A stretch of DNA of 64,000 bases from Streptomyces sp. Ag109_O5-1 (lineage in GTDB: Bacteria > Actinomycetota > Actinomycetes > Streptomycetales > Streptomycetaceae), in assembly GCF_003814875.1 (NCBI RefSeq), contig NZ_RKQF01000001.1, positions 8,494,001 through 8,558,000 of the forward strand. The letters are read 5' to 3'. The notes under the pieces were generated by a model that saw only the letters and a list, made by a program, of their open reading frames with translations, ran no database searches and was not told where the DNA came from. Shown here in pieces: positions 44,534-52,767 of this stretch (the first letter of the stretch is position 1; the number at the start of each line of letters is the position of its first letter). The position numbers were made by a program, and so were the translations under genes.

Positions 44534-45774
44534 GCGAACCCCATTCTCGGCGGGCGGCTGTCACCGGCATCGGTGTCGTGGCGCCCAACGGAACCAGCAC
44601 CGAGACCTTCTGGAAATCCGTCCAGGAGGGCCGCAACGTCCTCGACAAGGTGACCCGCGACGGCTGCGAGCACCTGCCCATGAAGGTGGCCGGAGAGGTC
44701 CGCGACTTCGACCCCGCGGCCGCCGTCGAGGAACGCCTCATCGTCCAGACCGACCGCTTCACGCACTTCGCGATGGCCGCGGCCGACCTTGCCCTGGAGG
44801 ACGCCCGCCTCGGCCGCGCCGACACCGACGGCTCGCCGTTCGACGTCGGCGTGGTCACCGCGGCCGGCTCCGGCGGCGGCGAGTTCGGCCAGCGCGAGCT
44901 CCAGCAGCTGTGGGGCAAGGGCAGCCGGTTCGTCGGCCCCTACCAGTCCATCGCCTGGTTCTACGCGGCCAGCACCGGTCAGATCTCCATCCGTCGCGGC
45001 TTCAAGGGACCCTGCTCGGTGGTCGCCGCCGACGAGGCCGGCGGCCTCGACGCCCTCGCCCATGCCGCCCGCGCGGTGCGCCGGGGCACGGACGTCATCG
45101 TGGCCGGCTCCACCGAGGCGCCGATAGCTCCGTACTCGGTGGTCTGCCAGCTCGGCTACGAGGAGCTCAGCCGGGAGACCGACCCGGCCCGCGCCTACCG
45201 CCCGTTCACCGAACAGGCCTGCGGGTTCGTGCCGGCCGAGGGCGGCGCCATGCTCGTCGTCGAGGACACCGGCTCGGCCCGCCGGCGCGGGCTGCCGGTG
45301 CGGGCCACCCTCGACGGCCATGCGTCGACCTTCACCGGGGCCTCCCGCTGGGCCGAGTCCAGGGCCGGGCTTGCCCAGGCGATCCGGGGCGCCCTCGCCG
45401 AGGCCGGGTGCGCCCCCGAGGAGATCGACGTGGTCTTCGCCGACGCCCTCGGCGTCCCGGAGGCCGACCGGGCCGAGGCGCTGGCCATCACCGACGTCCT
45501 CGGCGCGCACGGCAGACGCGTACCGGTCACCGCGCCCAAGACCGGGATCGGCCGCGGCTACTGCGCGGCGCCCGTCCTGGACACCGCCGCCGCGGTGCTC
45601 GCCATGGAACACGGGCTGATCCCACCCACCCCGGGTGTCTTCGACATCTGCCACGACCTCGACCTCGTGACCGGCAGCGCCCGCGCCGCCGCACCACGCA
45701 CGGCGCTGGTCCTCAGCCGGGGCCTCATGGGGTCGAACTCGGCACTCGTGCTGCGCCACGGCGCGGCCGGGTGA
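44530..45774 (+). CDS. Type II PKS chain-length factor, KS-beta (whiE ORFIV type)
   Basis: 414 residues from ATG 44530, overlapping KS-alpha by four bases. It aligns with KS-alpha but lacks the active Cys: the matching stretch is CSVVAADEAGGLDA, with Glu169 where KS-alpha has Cys169 and most chain-length factors have Gln. Chain-length factors set the number of condensations and help make acetyl starter by malonyl decarboxylation. The Glu is unusual and may mark the pigment type. Other motifs (YQSIAWFYAASTGQISIRR) are conserved. Confidence 0.94.
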   Translation: MSEPHSRRAAVTGIGVVAPNGTSTETFWKSVQEGRNVLDKVTRDGCEHLPMKVAGEVRDFDPAAAVEERLIVQTDRFTHFAMAAADLALEDARLGRADTDGSPFDVGVVTAAGSGGGEFGQRELQQLWGKGSRFVGPYQSIAWFYAASTGQISIRRGFKGPCSVVAADEAGGLDALAHAARAVRRGTDVIVAGSTEAPIAPYSVVCQLGYEELSRETDPARAYRPFTEQACGFVPAEGGAMLVVEDTGSARRRGLPVRATLDGHASTFTGASRWAESRAGLAQAIRGALAEAGCAPEEIDVVFADALGVPEADRAEALAITDVLGAHGRRVPVTAPKTGIGRGYCAAPVLDTAAAVLAMEHGLIPPTPGVFDICHDLDLVTGSARAAAPRTALVLSRGLMGSNSALVLRHGAAG

Positions 45775-45821
45775 CGCGAACAAGCAGCTGCTGACCGGCA
45801 GCGAACGAAGAAGGAGTCCCT

Positions 45822-46073
45822 ATGAGCATCACCGTGGACGAACTGTCCGCACTCATGAAGACGGCCGCCGGCGTCACCGTCTCCCCGGCCGATCTGCAGG
45901 AGCGGAGCGACAGCGGCTTCGACGCCTTCGGTGTCGACTCGCTCGGCCTGCTCGGCATCGTCGGCGAGCTGGAGAACCGGCACGGCGTGCCGATGCCGGT
46001 GGACGCCGAGCGGTGCAGGACGCCCCGCGCGTTCCTCGACCTCGTCAACAGCGCCATGCCCGCGGGAGCCTGA
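45822..46073 (+). CDS. Acyl carrier protein (whiE ORFV type)
   Basis: 83 residues, ATG 45822, AAGGAG upstream. Ser40 in FGVDSLGLL is the phosphopantetheine attachment site. Helix 2 and the flanking acidic surface are typical of aromatic-PKS ACPs. It carries the growing poly-beta-ketone between KS-alpha/beta and the cyclases. It follows the chain-length factor by 47 bases and precedes the cyclase by one base. Confidence 0.95.
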   Translation: MSITVDELSALMKTAAGVTVSPADLQERSDSGFDAFGVDSLGLLGIVGELENRHGVPMPVDAERCRTPRAFLDLVNSAMPAGA

Positions 46074-46074
46074 C

Positions 46075-46554
46075 ATGACCGGACACACCCAGAACGAGAT
46101 CACCATCGCCGCGCCCGTCGACCTGGTCTGGGACATGACCAACGACGTGGCCAACTGGCACCAGCTGTTCAGCGAGTACGCCAGCGCCGAGATCCTGGAG
46201 GAGGCGGGGAACAAGGTCACCTTCCGGCTGACCATGCACCCCGACGAGAACGGCAAGGTGTGGAGCTGGGTCTCCGAGCGCGAGGCGGACCGCGCCCGCC
46301 TGCGGGTCAAGGCCCGCCGCGTGGAGACCGGCCCGTTCGCGCACATGGACATCCTCTGGCAGTACGAGGAGGTGCCCGCCGGTACCCGGATGGTCTGGAC
46401 CCAGGACTTCGCGATGAAGCCGGACGCCCCCGTCGACGACGACTGGATGACCGACAACATCAACCGGAACTCCAAGGTCCAGATGGCCCTGATCCGCGAC
46501 AAGATCGAGAAGGCGGCCACCGGCCGGCGCCGCGACCCGGCCCTGGCCGACTGA
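46075..46554 (+). CDS. Aromatase/cyclase, SRPBCC fold (whiE ORFVI type)
   Basis: 159 residues, ATG 46075, right after the ACP stop. Helix-grip (START/SRPBCC) fold: TQNEITIAAPVDLVWDMTND, VANWHQLFSEYASAEILEE, then MVWTQDFAMKPDAPVDDDWM. This is the TcmN-N/WhiE-type first-ring aromatase that folds and dehydrates the nascent chain on ACP. It is a single-domain version, as in spore-pigment clusters. Confidence 0.92.
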   Translation: MTGHTQNEITIAAPVDLVWDMTNDVANWHQLFSEYASAEILEEAGNKVTFRLTMHPDENGKVWSWVSEREADRARLRVKARRVETGPFAHMDILWQYEEVPAGTRMVWTQDFAMKPDAPVDDDWMTDNINRNSKVQMALIRDKIEKAATGRRRDPALAD

Positions 46555-46630
46555 GCCGACCGAACCCACTGAGCCGACCGACCCACTGAGCCGACCGAAC
46601 CCTCTGAGCCGACCGAACCGACCGAACCGC
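46551..46630 (+). repeat. Degenerate 18-bp tandem repeat between the cyclase genes
   Basis: CTGAGCCGACCGAACCCA occurs at 46551, again as a 17-base form at 46569, at 46586 and in part at 46604, then decays as CCGACCGAA. The first copy includes the stop codon of the upstream cyclase, so the array probably arose from slippage at the gene end. Confidence 0.85.
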
Positions 46631-46656
46631 ACGAGCCGTACGACAGGAGAGACACC

Positions 46657-46989
46657 GTGCACCAGGCCCTGATCGTCGCCCGTATGGCCCCGGGCTCCGC
46701 ACCCGACATCGCGAAGGTGTTCGCGGAGTCCGACCGGGGAGAGCTGCCGCACCTCGTCGGGGTCACCCGGCGCAGCCTCTTCCAGTTCGGTGATGTGTAC
46801 ATGCACCTCATCGAGTCCGAGCGCGAGCCGGGACCGGCCATCGCCAAGGTCACCTCGCACCCCGAGTTCAGGGACGTCAGCGATCGTCTCCAGGCGTACG
46901 TCAGCGCGTACGACCCGGAGACCTGGCGCTCCCCGAAGGACGCGATGGCACAGCGCTTCTACCTCTGGGAGCGCGACGGCGGCGCCTGA
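46657..46989 (+). CDS. TcmI-family second-step cyclase (whiE ORFVII type)
   Basis: 110 residues, GTG 46657, with AGGAGA upstream. Short ferredoxin-like alpha/beta fold of TcmI/WhiE-VII: HQALIVARMAPGSAPDIAKV, GVTRRSLFQFGDVYMHLIE, and a C-terminal AMAQRFYLWERDGGA. It closes later rings of the pigment aglycone after the SRPBCC aromatase. The 18-bp tandem lies between the two cyclases. It is the last gene of the rightward run. Confidence 0.93.
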   Translation: MHQALIVARMAPGSAPDIAKVFAESDRGELPHLVGVTRRSLFQFGDVYMHLIESEREPGPAIAKVTSHPEFRDVSDRLQAYVSAYDPETWRSPKDAMAQRFYLWERDGGA

Positions 46990-47011
46990 ACCGCAGGCCG
47001 CCCAGCCAACG

Positions 47012-47044
47012 GTGCCGGACCCGCGTACGACGCGGGCCCGGCAC
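47012..47044. terminator. Bidirectional terminator of the pigment operon
   Basis: GTGCCGGACCCGCGT pairs with ACGCGGGCCCGGCAC (14 of 15) around ACG, between the convergent cyclase and methyltransferase genes. Confidence 0.87.
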
Positions 47045-47073
47045 CGGCGTGCACGGGGTCCTCCGCCGCCCGA

Positions 47074-48141
47074 TCAGGCGGGCACCGTGCACTCGAAGGC
47101 GTGCAGATACGGATTGACCGGCCGGATGTCACCCACCTGCAGTCCCGCGTCGGTCAGCCGGCGCACCATGCTGTCGGTGGTGTGCTTGGCCCCGCCGACG
47201 TTCAGGAGCAGCAGCAGGTCCATGGCCGTACTGAACCGCATCGACGGGGAGTCGTCGACCAGGTTCTCGATGACCACGACCCGGGCCCCCGGACCACCGG
47301 CCGCGATGACATTCGCGAGCAGCCGCGCGGTGGACTCGTCGTCCCACTCCAGGATGTTCTTGATGATGTAGGCGTCGGCCCCGACCGGCACGGCCTCCCG
47401 GATGTCACCGGGCACGATGCTCGCCCGGTCCTCCAGGTCCCCGCCCGGACGCAGCCGCGGCAGCGCCTTCTCCACCACCCGCGGCAGATCCAGCAGATAG
47501 CCCTTCATCGCCGGGTACTTGTCCAGCAGGCATGCCACCACATGCCCCTGCCCGCCGCCGAGATCGGCGACCGACCGGCTCCCGGACAGGTCCAGCAGCG
47601 CGGCGACCTCACGGGCCGACTGCTCGCTGGAGGTGGTCATCGCCCGGTTGAAGACGTCCGCCGATTCCGGCGCGTCCTCGTTCAGGTAGTCGAAGAACTC
47701 CTTGCCGTAGAGGTCCTCGACGACGTTGCGGCCGGTGCGCACGGCCTCGTCGAGCTTCGGCCAGGCGTCCCAGGTCCACGGCTCGGTGCACCACAGGGCG
47801 ATGTAGCGGAGGCTGTGCGGGTCGTCCTCGCGCAGCAGCCGGGAGGTCTCGGTGTGGGCGAACGTCCCGTCCGGCCGCTCGGCGAAGACGCCGTAGCAGG
47901 ACAGGGCGCGCAGCAGCCGGCGCAGCGGCTTCGGGTCCGTCTTCACCGTGGCCGCCAGGGTCTCCACGGTCATGGGGGCGTCCCCGAGCGCGTCGGCGAC
48001 GCGCAGCCGGGCGGCCGCGCGGACGGCGGCGGCACACGCCGCCCCGAACACGAGCTCGCGCAGCCGCATCGACGGCGGCGGAGCGTCCTCCTGCGTCGGC
48101 TGCTTCGCCGCCGACGAGAGGTCGCGTGCTGGTGCGGTCAT
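47074..48141 (-). CDS. SAM-dependent O-methyltransferase, winged-helix type
   Basis: 355 residues, ATG at 48141 with GGAAGG upstream. The N-terminal half is a dimerisation/winged-helix region (LRVADALGDAPMTVETLAAT). The C-terminal Rossmann methyltransferase has the SAM motif VADLGGGQGHV, then GYLLDLPRVVEKA and the acid-binding IVPGDIREA. It belongs to the plant/actinobacterial O-MT group used on aromatic polyketides. Position and orientation against the cluster suggest it methylates the pigment, possibly giving a derivative not made by minimal whiE clusters. Substrate inferred. Confidence 0.88.
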   Translation of the reverse strand: MTAPARDLSSAAKQPTQEDAPPPSMRLRELVFGAACAAAVRAAARLRVADALGDAPMTVETLAATVKTDPKPLRRLLRALSCYGVFAERPDGTFAHTETSRLLREDDPHSLRYIALWCTEPWTWDAWPKLDEAVRTGRNVVEDLYGKEFFDYLNEDAPESADVFNRAMTTSSEQSAREVAALLDLSGSRSVADLGGGQGHVVACLLDKYPAMKGYLLDLPRVVEKALPRLRPGGDLEDRASIVPGDIREAVPVGADAYIIKNILEWDDESTARLLANVIAAGGPGARVVVIENLVDDSPSMRFSTAMDLLLLLNVGGAKHTTDSMVRRLTDAGLQVGDIRPVNPYLHAFECTVPA

Positions 48142-48208
48142 GTGCCGCCTTCCTTCCTTCTGAGGGTCCTTCTGGGGTTTCTTCTGGGGGTGCCGTACGT
48201 CCCTACGG

Positions 48209-49309
48209 TCAGCACAGACCCGCGGGCTTGGACTTCTTGCAGGTGTTGCCCTTGAAGGCGTTGCCGTGCTTGGTGGCTTCCTGGTTGATCAGGTCGGCGG
48301 GGCCGTTGCCCGACAGCTTGTTGTCGGTGACCTGGTTCTTGTCGCTGGTGGTGCCGACGAAGCTCTTGAAGATCACGACGCCGCCGGACAGCGGGGACTT
48401 GCCGGTGTTGCCGGTGACCGTGTTGTGCGTGACCAGGGTCTTTTCGGTGCCGGTCAGGACGATGCCCGTGCCCTGCAGGAAGGCCAGCCTGGCGGTCTTC
48501 TTGCAGTACTTGTTGTTCTTGACGACCTGGTTCTCGGCGACGGTGATGTTGCCCGCCTTCGGCTTGTTCTCGTCGCCGACGACGAAGACGCCCGCGCAGT
48601 TGCCGGTGACCGAGTTGCCGGCGACGGTCAGGTTGCGCAGCCGGCGCACGGTGACGCCGATCCGGTTGCCCTGCAGGAGGTTGCGCTCGACGACCGTGCC
48701 GTGGGTGTCCGTGGCGCCCTTCTCCGCGGTGACGGAGTTGGCGAGGAACAGGCCCGCGTCGCCGTTGTCCCGGGCGACGTTGTCGCGGTAGGTGCTGTGC
48801 ACCGAGCGCTCCTCGGCGATGCCCCACTGACCGTTCTTGACGGCGGCCACGCCGTGCACGTTCAGGTTGGCCGCGCCCACGGTCATCACGCCGATCCGGG
48901 AGAACCCGGTGACGGTCATCCCGGTGATGGTCACGTCCTCGACGGGCTGCTTCTTGGTGCCGACCACGCAGATGCCGTTGCCCATCTCCGCGCAGGACTT
49001 CTGGGCGGCGGCCCTCGCCTTGCCGGCCTTCACCTTGCCCGCCTTGACCTTCTTGGCCGGCTTCAGCACGGTCTGCGGGCCCACGCCGCGCAGCGTGAGG
49101 CCGGGCGTGGTCACCTTGACGCTCTCGCGGTAGGTGCCGGCCATCACGACGACCGTGTCACCGGGCTCGGCGGCGTTCACGGCCTTCTGGATCGACTCGC
49201 CCGGGTGCACCCAGTGGACGCGATGGGCGGCGGACGCCGGTGCGGCGCCGAGGAGGGAGCCGCACAGGACGGCGGCACCGGCGAGGTATGTGATATGGCG
49301 TTTTGTCAC
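48209..49309 (-). CDS. Secreted right-handed beta-helix protein
   Basis: 366 residues, start codon at 49309 (GTG). A signal peptide (ITYLAGAAVLCGSLLGAAPA-SAA) leads to WVHPGESIQKAVNAAEPGDT and VVVMAGTYRESV, the usual entry of pectate-lyase/beta-helix proteins. About ten turns follow with N-rich rungs (VERNLLQGNRIGV, VAGNSVTGNCAGVFV, THNTVTGNTGK). Such NosD/pectin-like folds bind or cut polysaccharides, but no catalytic Asp cluster is certain. Probably extracellular glycan binding. Confidence 0.85.
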   Translation of the reverse strand: MTKRHITYLAGAAVLCGSLLGAAPASAAHRVHWVHPGESIQKAVNAAEPGDTVVVMAGTYRESVKVTTPGLTLRGVGPQTVLKPAKKVKAGKVKAGKARAAAQKSCAEMGNGICVVGTKKQPVEDVTITGMTVTGFSRIGVMTVGAANLNVHGVAAVKNGQWGIAEERSVHSTYRDNVARDNGDAGLFLANSVTAEKGATDTHGTVVERNLLQGNRIGVTVRRLRNLTVAGNSVTGNCAGVFVVGDENKPKAGNITVAENQVVKNNKYCKKTARLAFLQGTGIVLTGTEKTLVTHNTVTGNTGKSPLSGGVVIFKSFVGTTSDKNQVTDNKLSGNGPADLINQEATKHGNAFKGNTCKKSKPAGLC

Positions 49310-49401
49310 ATTTGGAAGGTTAGGAGTGGATGACCCGATAACCCGCTGGATGCTCCGTTCGGCGGCGTGTCATCCGCGTTGGACGACCGGGAAACCACAA
49401 A

Positions 49402-49433
49402 GGCGCGGTGGTCGCCGTAGCGACCACCGCGCC
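49402..49433. terminator. Terminator after the DUF4191 gene
   Basis: GGCGCGGTGGTCGC pairs perfectly with GCGACCACCGCGCC (14 bp) around CGTA, 18 bases past the stop at 49451. Confidence 0.9.
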
Positions 49434-49450
49434 CCGAGCTCTTGGGCGGA

Positions 49451-50152
49451 CTACCGCCCCCGAGGTCCGCCCTTCGGCATCCGCATGCCCCTGGGCATGG
49501 GTCCCTTCGGCAGCGGCATGTTGGACATCAGGTCGCCCATGGCCCGCAGTCGGTCGTTGGTCGCCGTCACCTGGGGGCCGGCAAGCACGCGCGGGAACTT
49601 GAGCATCGTCGTGCGCAGCTTCTTCAGCTCGACCTGGCCCTCGCCCGTGCCCACGATCACGTCGTGCACCGGCACATCGGCCACGATGCGGGCCATCTTC
49701 TTCTTCTCGGCGGCCAGCAGGGTCTTCACCCGGTTCGGGTTGCCCTCGGCGACCAGCACGATGCCGGCCTTGCCGACCGCCCGGTGCACCACGTCCTGGC
49801 TGCGGTTCATCGCCACTGCCGGCGTTGTCGTCCAGCCCCGCCCGATGTTGTCCAGCACCGCGGCGGCCGCGCCCGGCTGGCCCTCCATCTGGCCGAAGGC
49901 CGCCCGCTCGGCCCGGCGGCCGAAGACGATCGCCGTCGCGAGGAAAGCGAGCAGCAGGCCCAGGATGCCCAGATAGACCGGGTGGCCGATCAGGAAGCCG
50001 ATCACGAGGAAGACGGCAAGGGTGCCGAGACCGACACCCGCAAGTACAAGACCGATCGTCTTATCGGCCTTGCGGGTCATCTTGTACGTCAGGACGATCT
50101 GCTTCAGTCGTCCCGCATTCGCAGCGTCCGCTGCGGGTTCCTTCCTCGCCAT
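49451..50152 (-). CDS. DUF4191 membrane protein
   Basis: 233 residues, ATG at 50152. Two adjacent spans (TIGLVLAGVGLGTLAVFLVI, VYLGILGLLLAFLATAIVFG) are followed by a cytoplasmic alpha/beta domain (MEGQPGAAAAVLDNIGRGWT, VVHRAVGKAGIVLVAEGNPN). A Met/Pro-rich tail closes it. DUF4191 genes lie next to lipA/lipB throughout actinobacteria, as here. The role is unknown; the conserved location suggests a link to lipoylation or to the membrane side of that pathway. Confidence 0.85.
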   Translation of the reverse strand: MARKEPAADAANAGRLKQIVLTYKMTRKADKTIGLVLAGVGLGTLAVFLVIGFLIGHPVYLGILGLLLAFLATAIVFGRRAERAAFGQMEGQPGAAAAVLDNIGRGWTTTPAVAMNRSQDVVHRAVGKAGIVLVAEGNPNRVKTLLAAEKKKMARIVADVPVHDVIVGTGEGQVELKKLRTTMLKFPRVLAGPQVTATNDRLRAMGDLMSNMPLPKGPMPRGMRMPKGGPRGR

Positions 50153-50222
50153 GCCCCGAAGTCTACGTGGCCCCGGGAGTGCCGACGACGGCAGTGCCCC
50201 GGGAAGGCCCCCGGAAGGGGCG

Positions 50223-50420
50223 TCAGGAGCGGCCGGCGGCCTGCTCCAGGAAGCGCTGCGCCTCGACCCGGTCCTTGGCACGACGGCGGTCCTCCAGTAC
50301 GGAGGTCCAGGCGTTCTGGCGGGCGGTGCGCTGGCCGCCGCTCATCAGGATCGACTCGACGGCGCGCAGGGCGTCGGTGAAGGACGGGATGGCGGTGGCG
50401 CGAACGGGCGCGGCCTGCAT
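50223..50420 (-). CDS. Small conserved protein near lipA
   Basis: 65 residues, ATG at 50420, with GGAGGACCTCCACC directly upstream. Soluble, with an acidic/basic helical middle (FTDALRAVESILMSGGQRTA, NAWTSVLEDRRRAKDRVEAQ). The strong ribosome site and compact size argue for a real gene. No known domain. Its position between DUF4191 and lipA is likely conserved. Confidence 0.7.
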   Translation of the reverse strand: MQAAPVRATAIPSFTDALRAVESILMSGGQRTARQNAWTSVLEDRRRAKDRVEAQRFLEQAAGRS

Positions 50421-50670
50421 GGTGGAGGTCCTCCCTCGAAGTGGCTGTACGTGCTGTGATACCAGGGTCACTGTTTGGTGTTACCAGGGCGTGACCGACC
50501 GGTCAAACACCAATGAAGCCTTGATGCGCGGGGCCGGAACGCTGACGCGGCCCTGACGTACGCCCTCATCAGCGAGGACGGTCAGGACCGCGTCCATTCG
50601 GTCATTACTGACCGGTAGCAACTTGTGCGTGAATTCACACGCAAATGGCCCAAGGCCGTGGCGGAGACCG

Positions 50671-51636
50671 TCAGACGGCCTGCGCGGCGACGAACGCGCC
50701 CCGCTTCTCCACGGCCATCTGGTAGAGGCGGCCGGCCCGGTAGGAGGAGCGGACCAGGGGGCCGGACATGACACCCGAGAAGCCGATCTGCTCGGCCTCC
50801 TCCTTCAGCTCCACGAACTCGTGCGGCTTGACCCAGCGCTCCACGGGGTGGTGCCGGACGCTCGGACGCAGGTACTGGGTGATGGTGACCAGCTCGCAGC
50901 CCGCCTCGTGCAGCTGGCGCAGCGCGTCGCTGACCTCCTCGCGGGTCTCGCCCATGCCGAGGATGAGGTTGGACTTGGTGACCAGGCCGAAGTCACGGGC
51001 CTCGGTGATGACCTTCAGCGAACGCTCGTAGCGGAAGCCGGGGCGGATCCGCTTGAAGATCCGGGGCACCGTCTCGACGTTGTGCGCGAAGACCTCGGGG
51101 CGGGACGAGAAGACCTCGGCGAGCTGCTCGGGGACCGCGTTGAAGTCGGGGGCGAGCAGCTCGACCTTGGTGCGGCCGCCCTCGCGCTCCGCTGTCTGCG
51201 CGTGGATCTGCCGGACGGTCTCCGCGTACAGCCAGGCACCGCCGTCCGCCAGGTCGTCGCGGGCGACGCCGGTGATGGTGGCGTAGTTCAGGTCCATGGT
51301 GACCACGGACTCGCCCACGCGGCGCGGCTCGTCGCGGTCCAGCGCCTCGGGCTTGCCGGTGTCGATCTGGCAGAAGTCGCAGCGCCGGGTGCACTGGTCG
51401 CCGCCGATGAGGAAGGTCGCCTCGCGGTCCTCCCAGCACTCGTAGATGTTCGGGCAGCCGGCTTCCTGGCAGACCGTGTGCAGGCCCTCGCTCTTCACGA
51501 GGTTCTGCATCTTCGTGTACTCGGGGCCCATTTTCGCCCGGGTCTTGATCCACTCGGGCTTGCGCTCGATGGGGGTCTGGCTGTTACGGACCTCCAGGCG
51601 CAGCATCTTGCGTCCGTCGGGTGCGACTGCGGACAC
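50671..51636 (-). CDS. lipA: Lipoyl synthase
   Basis: 321 residues, GTG at 51636. Radical-SAM enzyme inserting two sulfurs into octanoyl groups. The auxiliary cluster Cys triplet is in VCQEAGCPNIYECWED, and the radical-SAM CxxxCxxC is in CTRRCDFCQID. The final serine ligand region is in MSGPLVRSSYRAG. Together with LipB it lipoylates the E2 subunits of pyruvate and oxoglutarate dehydrogenases and GcvH; the pyruvate dehydrogenase E1 gene lies about 11 kb away. Confidence 0.97.
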   Translation of the reverse strand: MSAVAPDGRKMLRLEVRNSQTPIERKPEWIKTRAKMGPEYTKMQNLVKSEGLHTVCQEAGCPNIYECWEDREATFLIGGDQCTRRCDFCQIDTGKPEALDRDEPRRVGESVVTMDLNYATITGVARDDLADGGAWLYAETVRQIHAQTAEREGGRTKVELLAPDFNAVPEQLAEVFSSRPEVFAHNVETVPRIFKRIRPGFRYERSLKVITEARDFGLVTKSNLILGMGETREEVSDALRQLHEAGCELVTITQYLRPSVRHHPVERWVKPHEFVELKEEAEQIGFSGVMSGPLVRSSYRAGRLYQMAVEKRGAFVAAQAV

Positions 51637-51711
51637 GACCGGCTCCCTAGCGATTGATTCTTCGGCGTGCTCCAGCGTACGCCCGTGGATTCGAAAGCCT
51701 GCTGGCCAAAG

Positions 51712-52512
51712 TCAGGCAGCGGGTGTCTTCTCGATCACCCTCGGCGCGAGTTCCGCGTTCTCCAGGACGTCCTTGAGGTGCCGCTCCACCACCGGCAGCA
51801 CCTCCTCGATCGTGACGTCCCGGCCCAGTTCGCCCGCCAGGGAGGCCACGCCCGCGTCCCGGATGCCGCACGGGATGATCCGGTCGAACCACTTGTTGTC
51901 GGGGTTCACGTTCAGTGCGAAGCCGTGCATCGTGACGCCCTTGGCGACCCGGATGCCGATCGCGGCGATCTTGCGGTCCTCGCGCCGCTGGCCGGCGTTG
52001 GAGGGCGCGTACTCCGGGCCGTTCATCCGCGGGTCGAACTCCTCGTCGTGCAGCCGCGGGTCGAAGTCCAGGGAGAGGCCTCCGATCGTCGGCCGCTGTT
52101 CGACCGGGTCGCCGAGTACCCACACGCCGCTGCGGCCCTCCACCCGGGTGGTCTCCAGGCCGAACTCGGCGCAGACGCGGATCAGCGCCTCCTCCAGGCG
52201 TCGTACGTGCGCGACCACGTCCACCGGGCGCGGGAGCTTCTGGATCGGGTAGCCGACCAGCTGGCCGGGGCCGTGCCAGGTGATCTTGCCGCCGCGGTCC
52301 ACGTCGACGACCGGGGTGCCGTCGAGGGGGCGCTCGTTGTCCGCGGTGCGGCGGCCCGCCGTGTACACCGGGGGGTGTTCGAGCAGCAGCACCGTGTCGG
52401 GGACTTCGTCGGCGAACCGGGCCGCGTGCACCCGGCGCTGCTCGTCCCACGCCTCCTGGTACTCGACGGCATCCGCGCCGAACCCCATACGGACGAACCG
52501 CAACTCGCTCAC
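51712..52512 (-). CDS. lipB: Octanoyltransferase
   Basis: 266 residues, GTG at 52512, with GGGAGG nine bases upstream. Transfers octanoate from ACP to the lipoyl domains. It has the catalytic Cys in IIPCGIRDAGVASL, an essential Lys/His region (VTMHGFALNVN), and RGGKITWHGPGQLVGYPI. The gap to lipA is 75 bases on the same strand. It is divergent from a TPR regulator gene. Confidence 0.95.
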   Translation of the reverse strand: MSELRFVRMGFGADAVEYQEAWDEQRRVHAARFADEVPDTVLLLEHPPVYTAGRRTADNERPLDGTPVVDVDRGGKITWHGPGQLVGYPIQKLPRPVDVVAHVRRLEEALIRVCAEFGLETTRVEGRSGVWVLGDPVEQRPTIGGLSLDFDPRLHDEEFDPRMNGPEYAPSNAGQRREDRKIAAIGIRVAKGVTMHGFALNVNPDNKWFDRIIPCGIRDAGVASLAGELGRDVTIEEVLPVVERHLKDVLENAELAPRVIEKTPAA

Positions 52513-52767
52513 GGCAAGCGCCTCCCTCGGCGATAAGGCGATAAGTGCGTCAGGCACGTAACGCGCCCAAGCCACTGTACGTCCGCCCGGCGCGCGTCAG
52601 CCTCGGGGGCAATCCTCACACGATCGGATGAATGAACGTCGAAGTGTGCGATCGGCTGCTCACTCTCCGCTACATTCGCGCCGTCCACGAGCGCCAAAAG
52701 GGCTGCTCACCGGCAATCCGGGCACAAGCTACCGAGCTGAGCCAGAAGGCAGGAGACCCCACCCCAG

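Noticed and set aside
41726..48141. Antibiotic (angucycline or tetracycline type) polyketide cluster
   Set aside because: No ketoreductase, no resistance or export gene and no pathway regulator; SchA/CurD protein, cupin and divergent hydroxylase indicate spore pigment.
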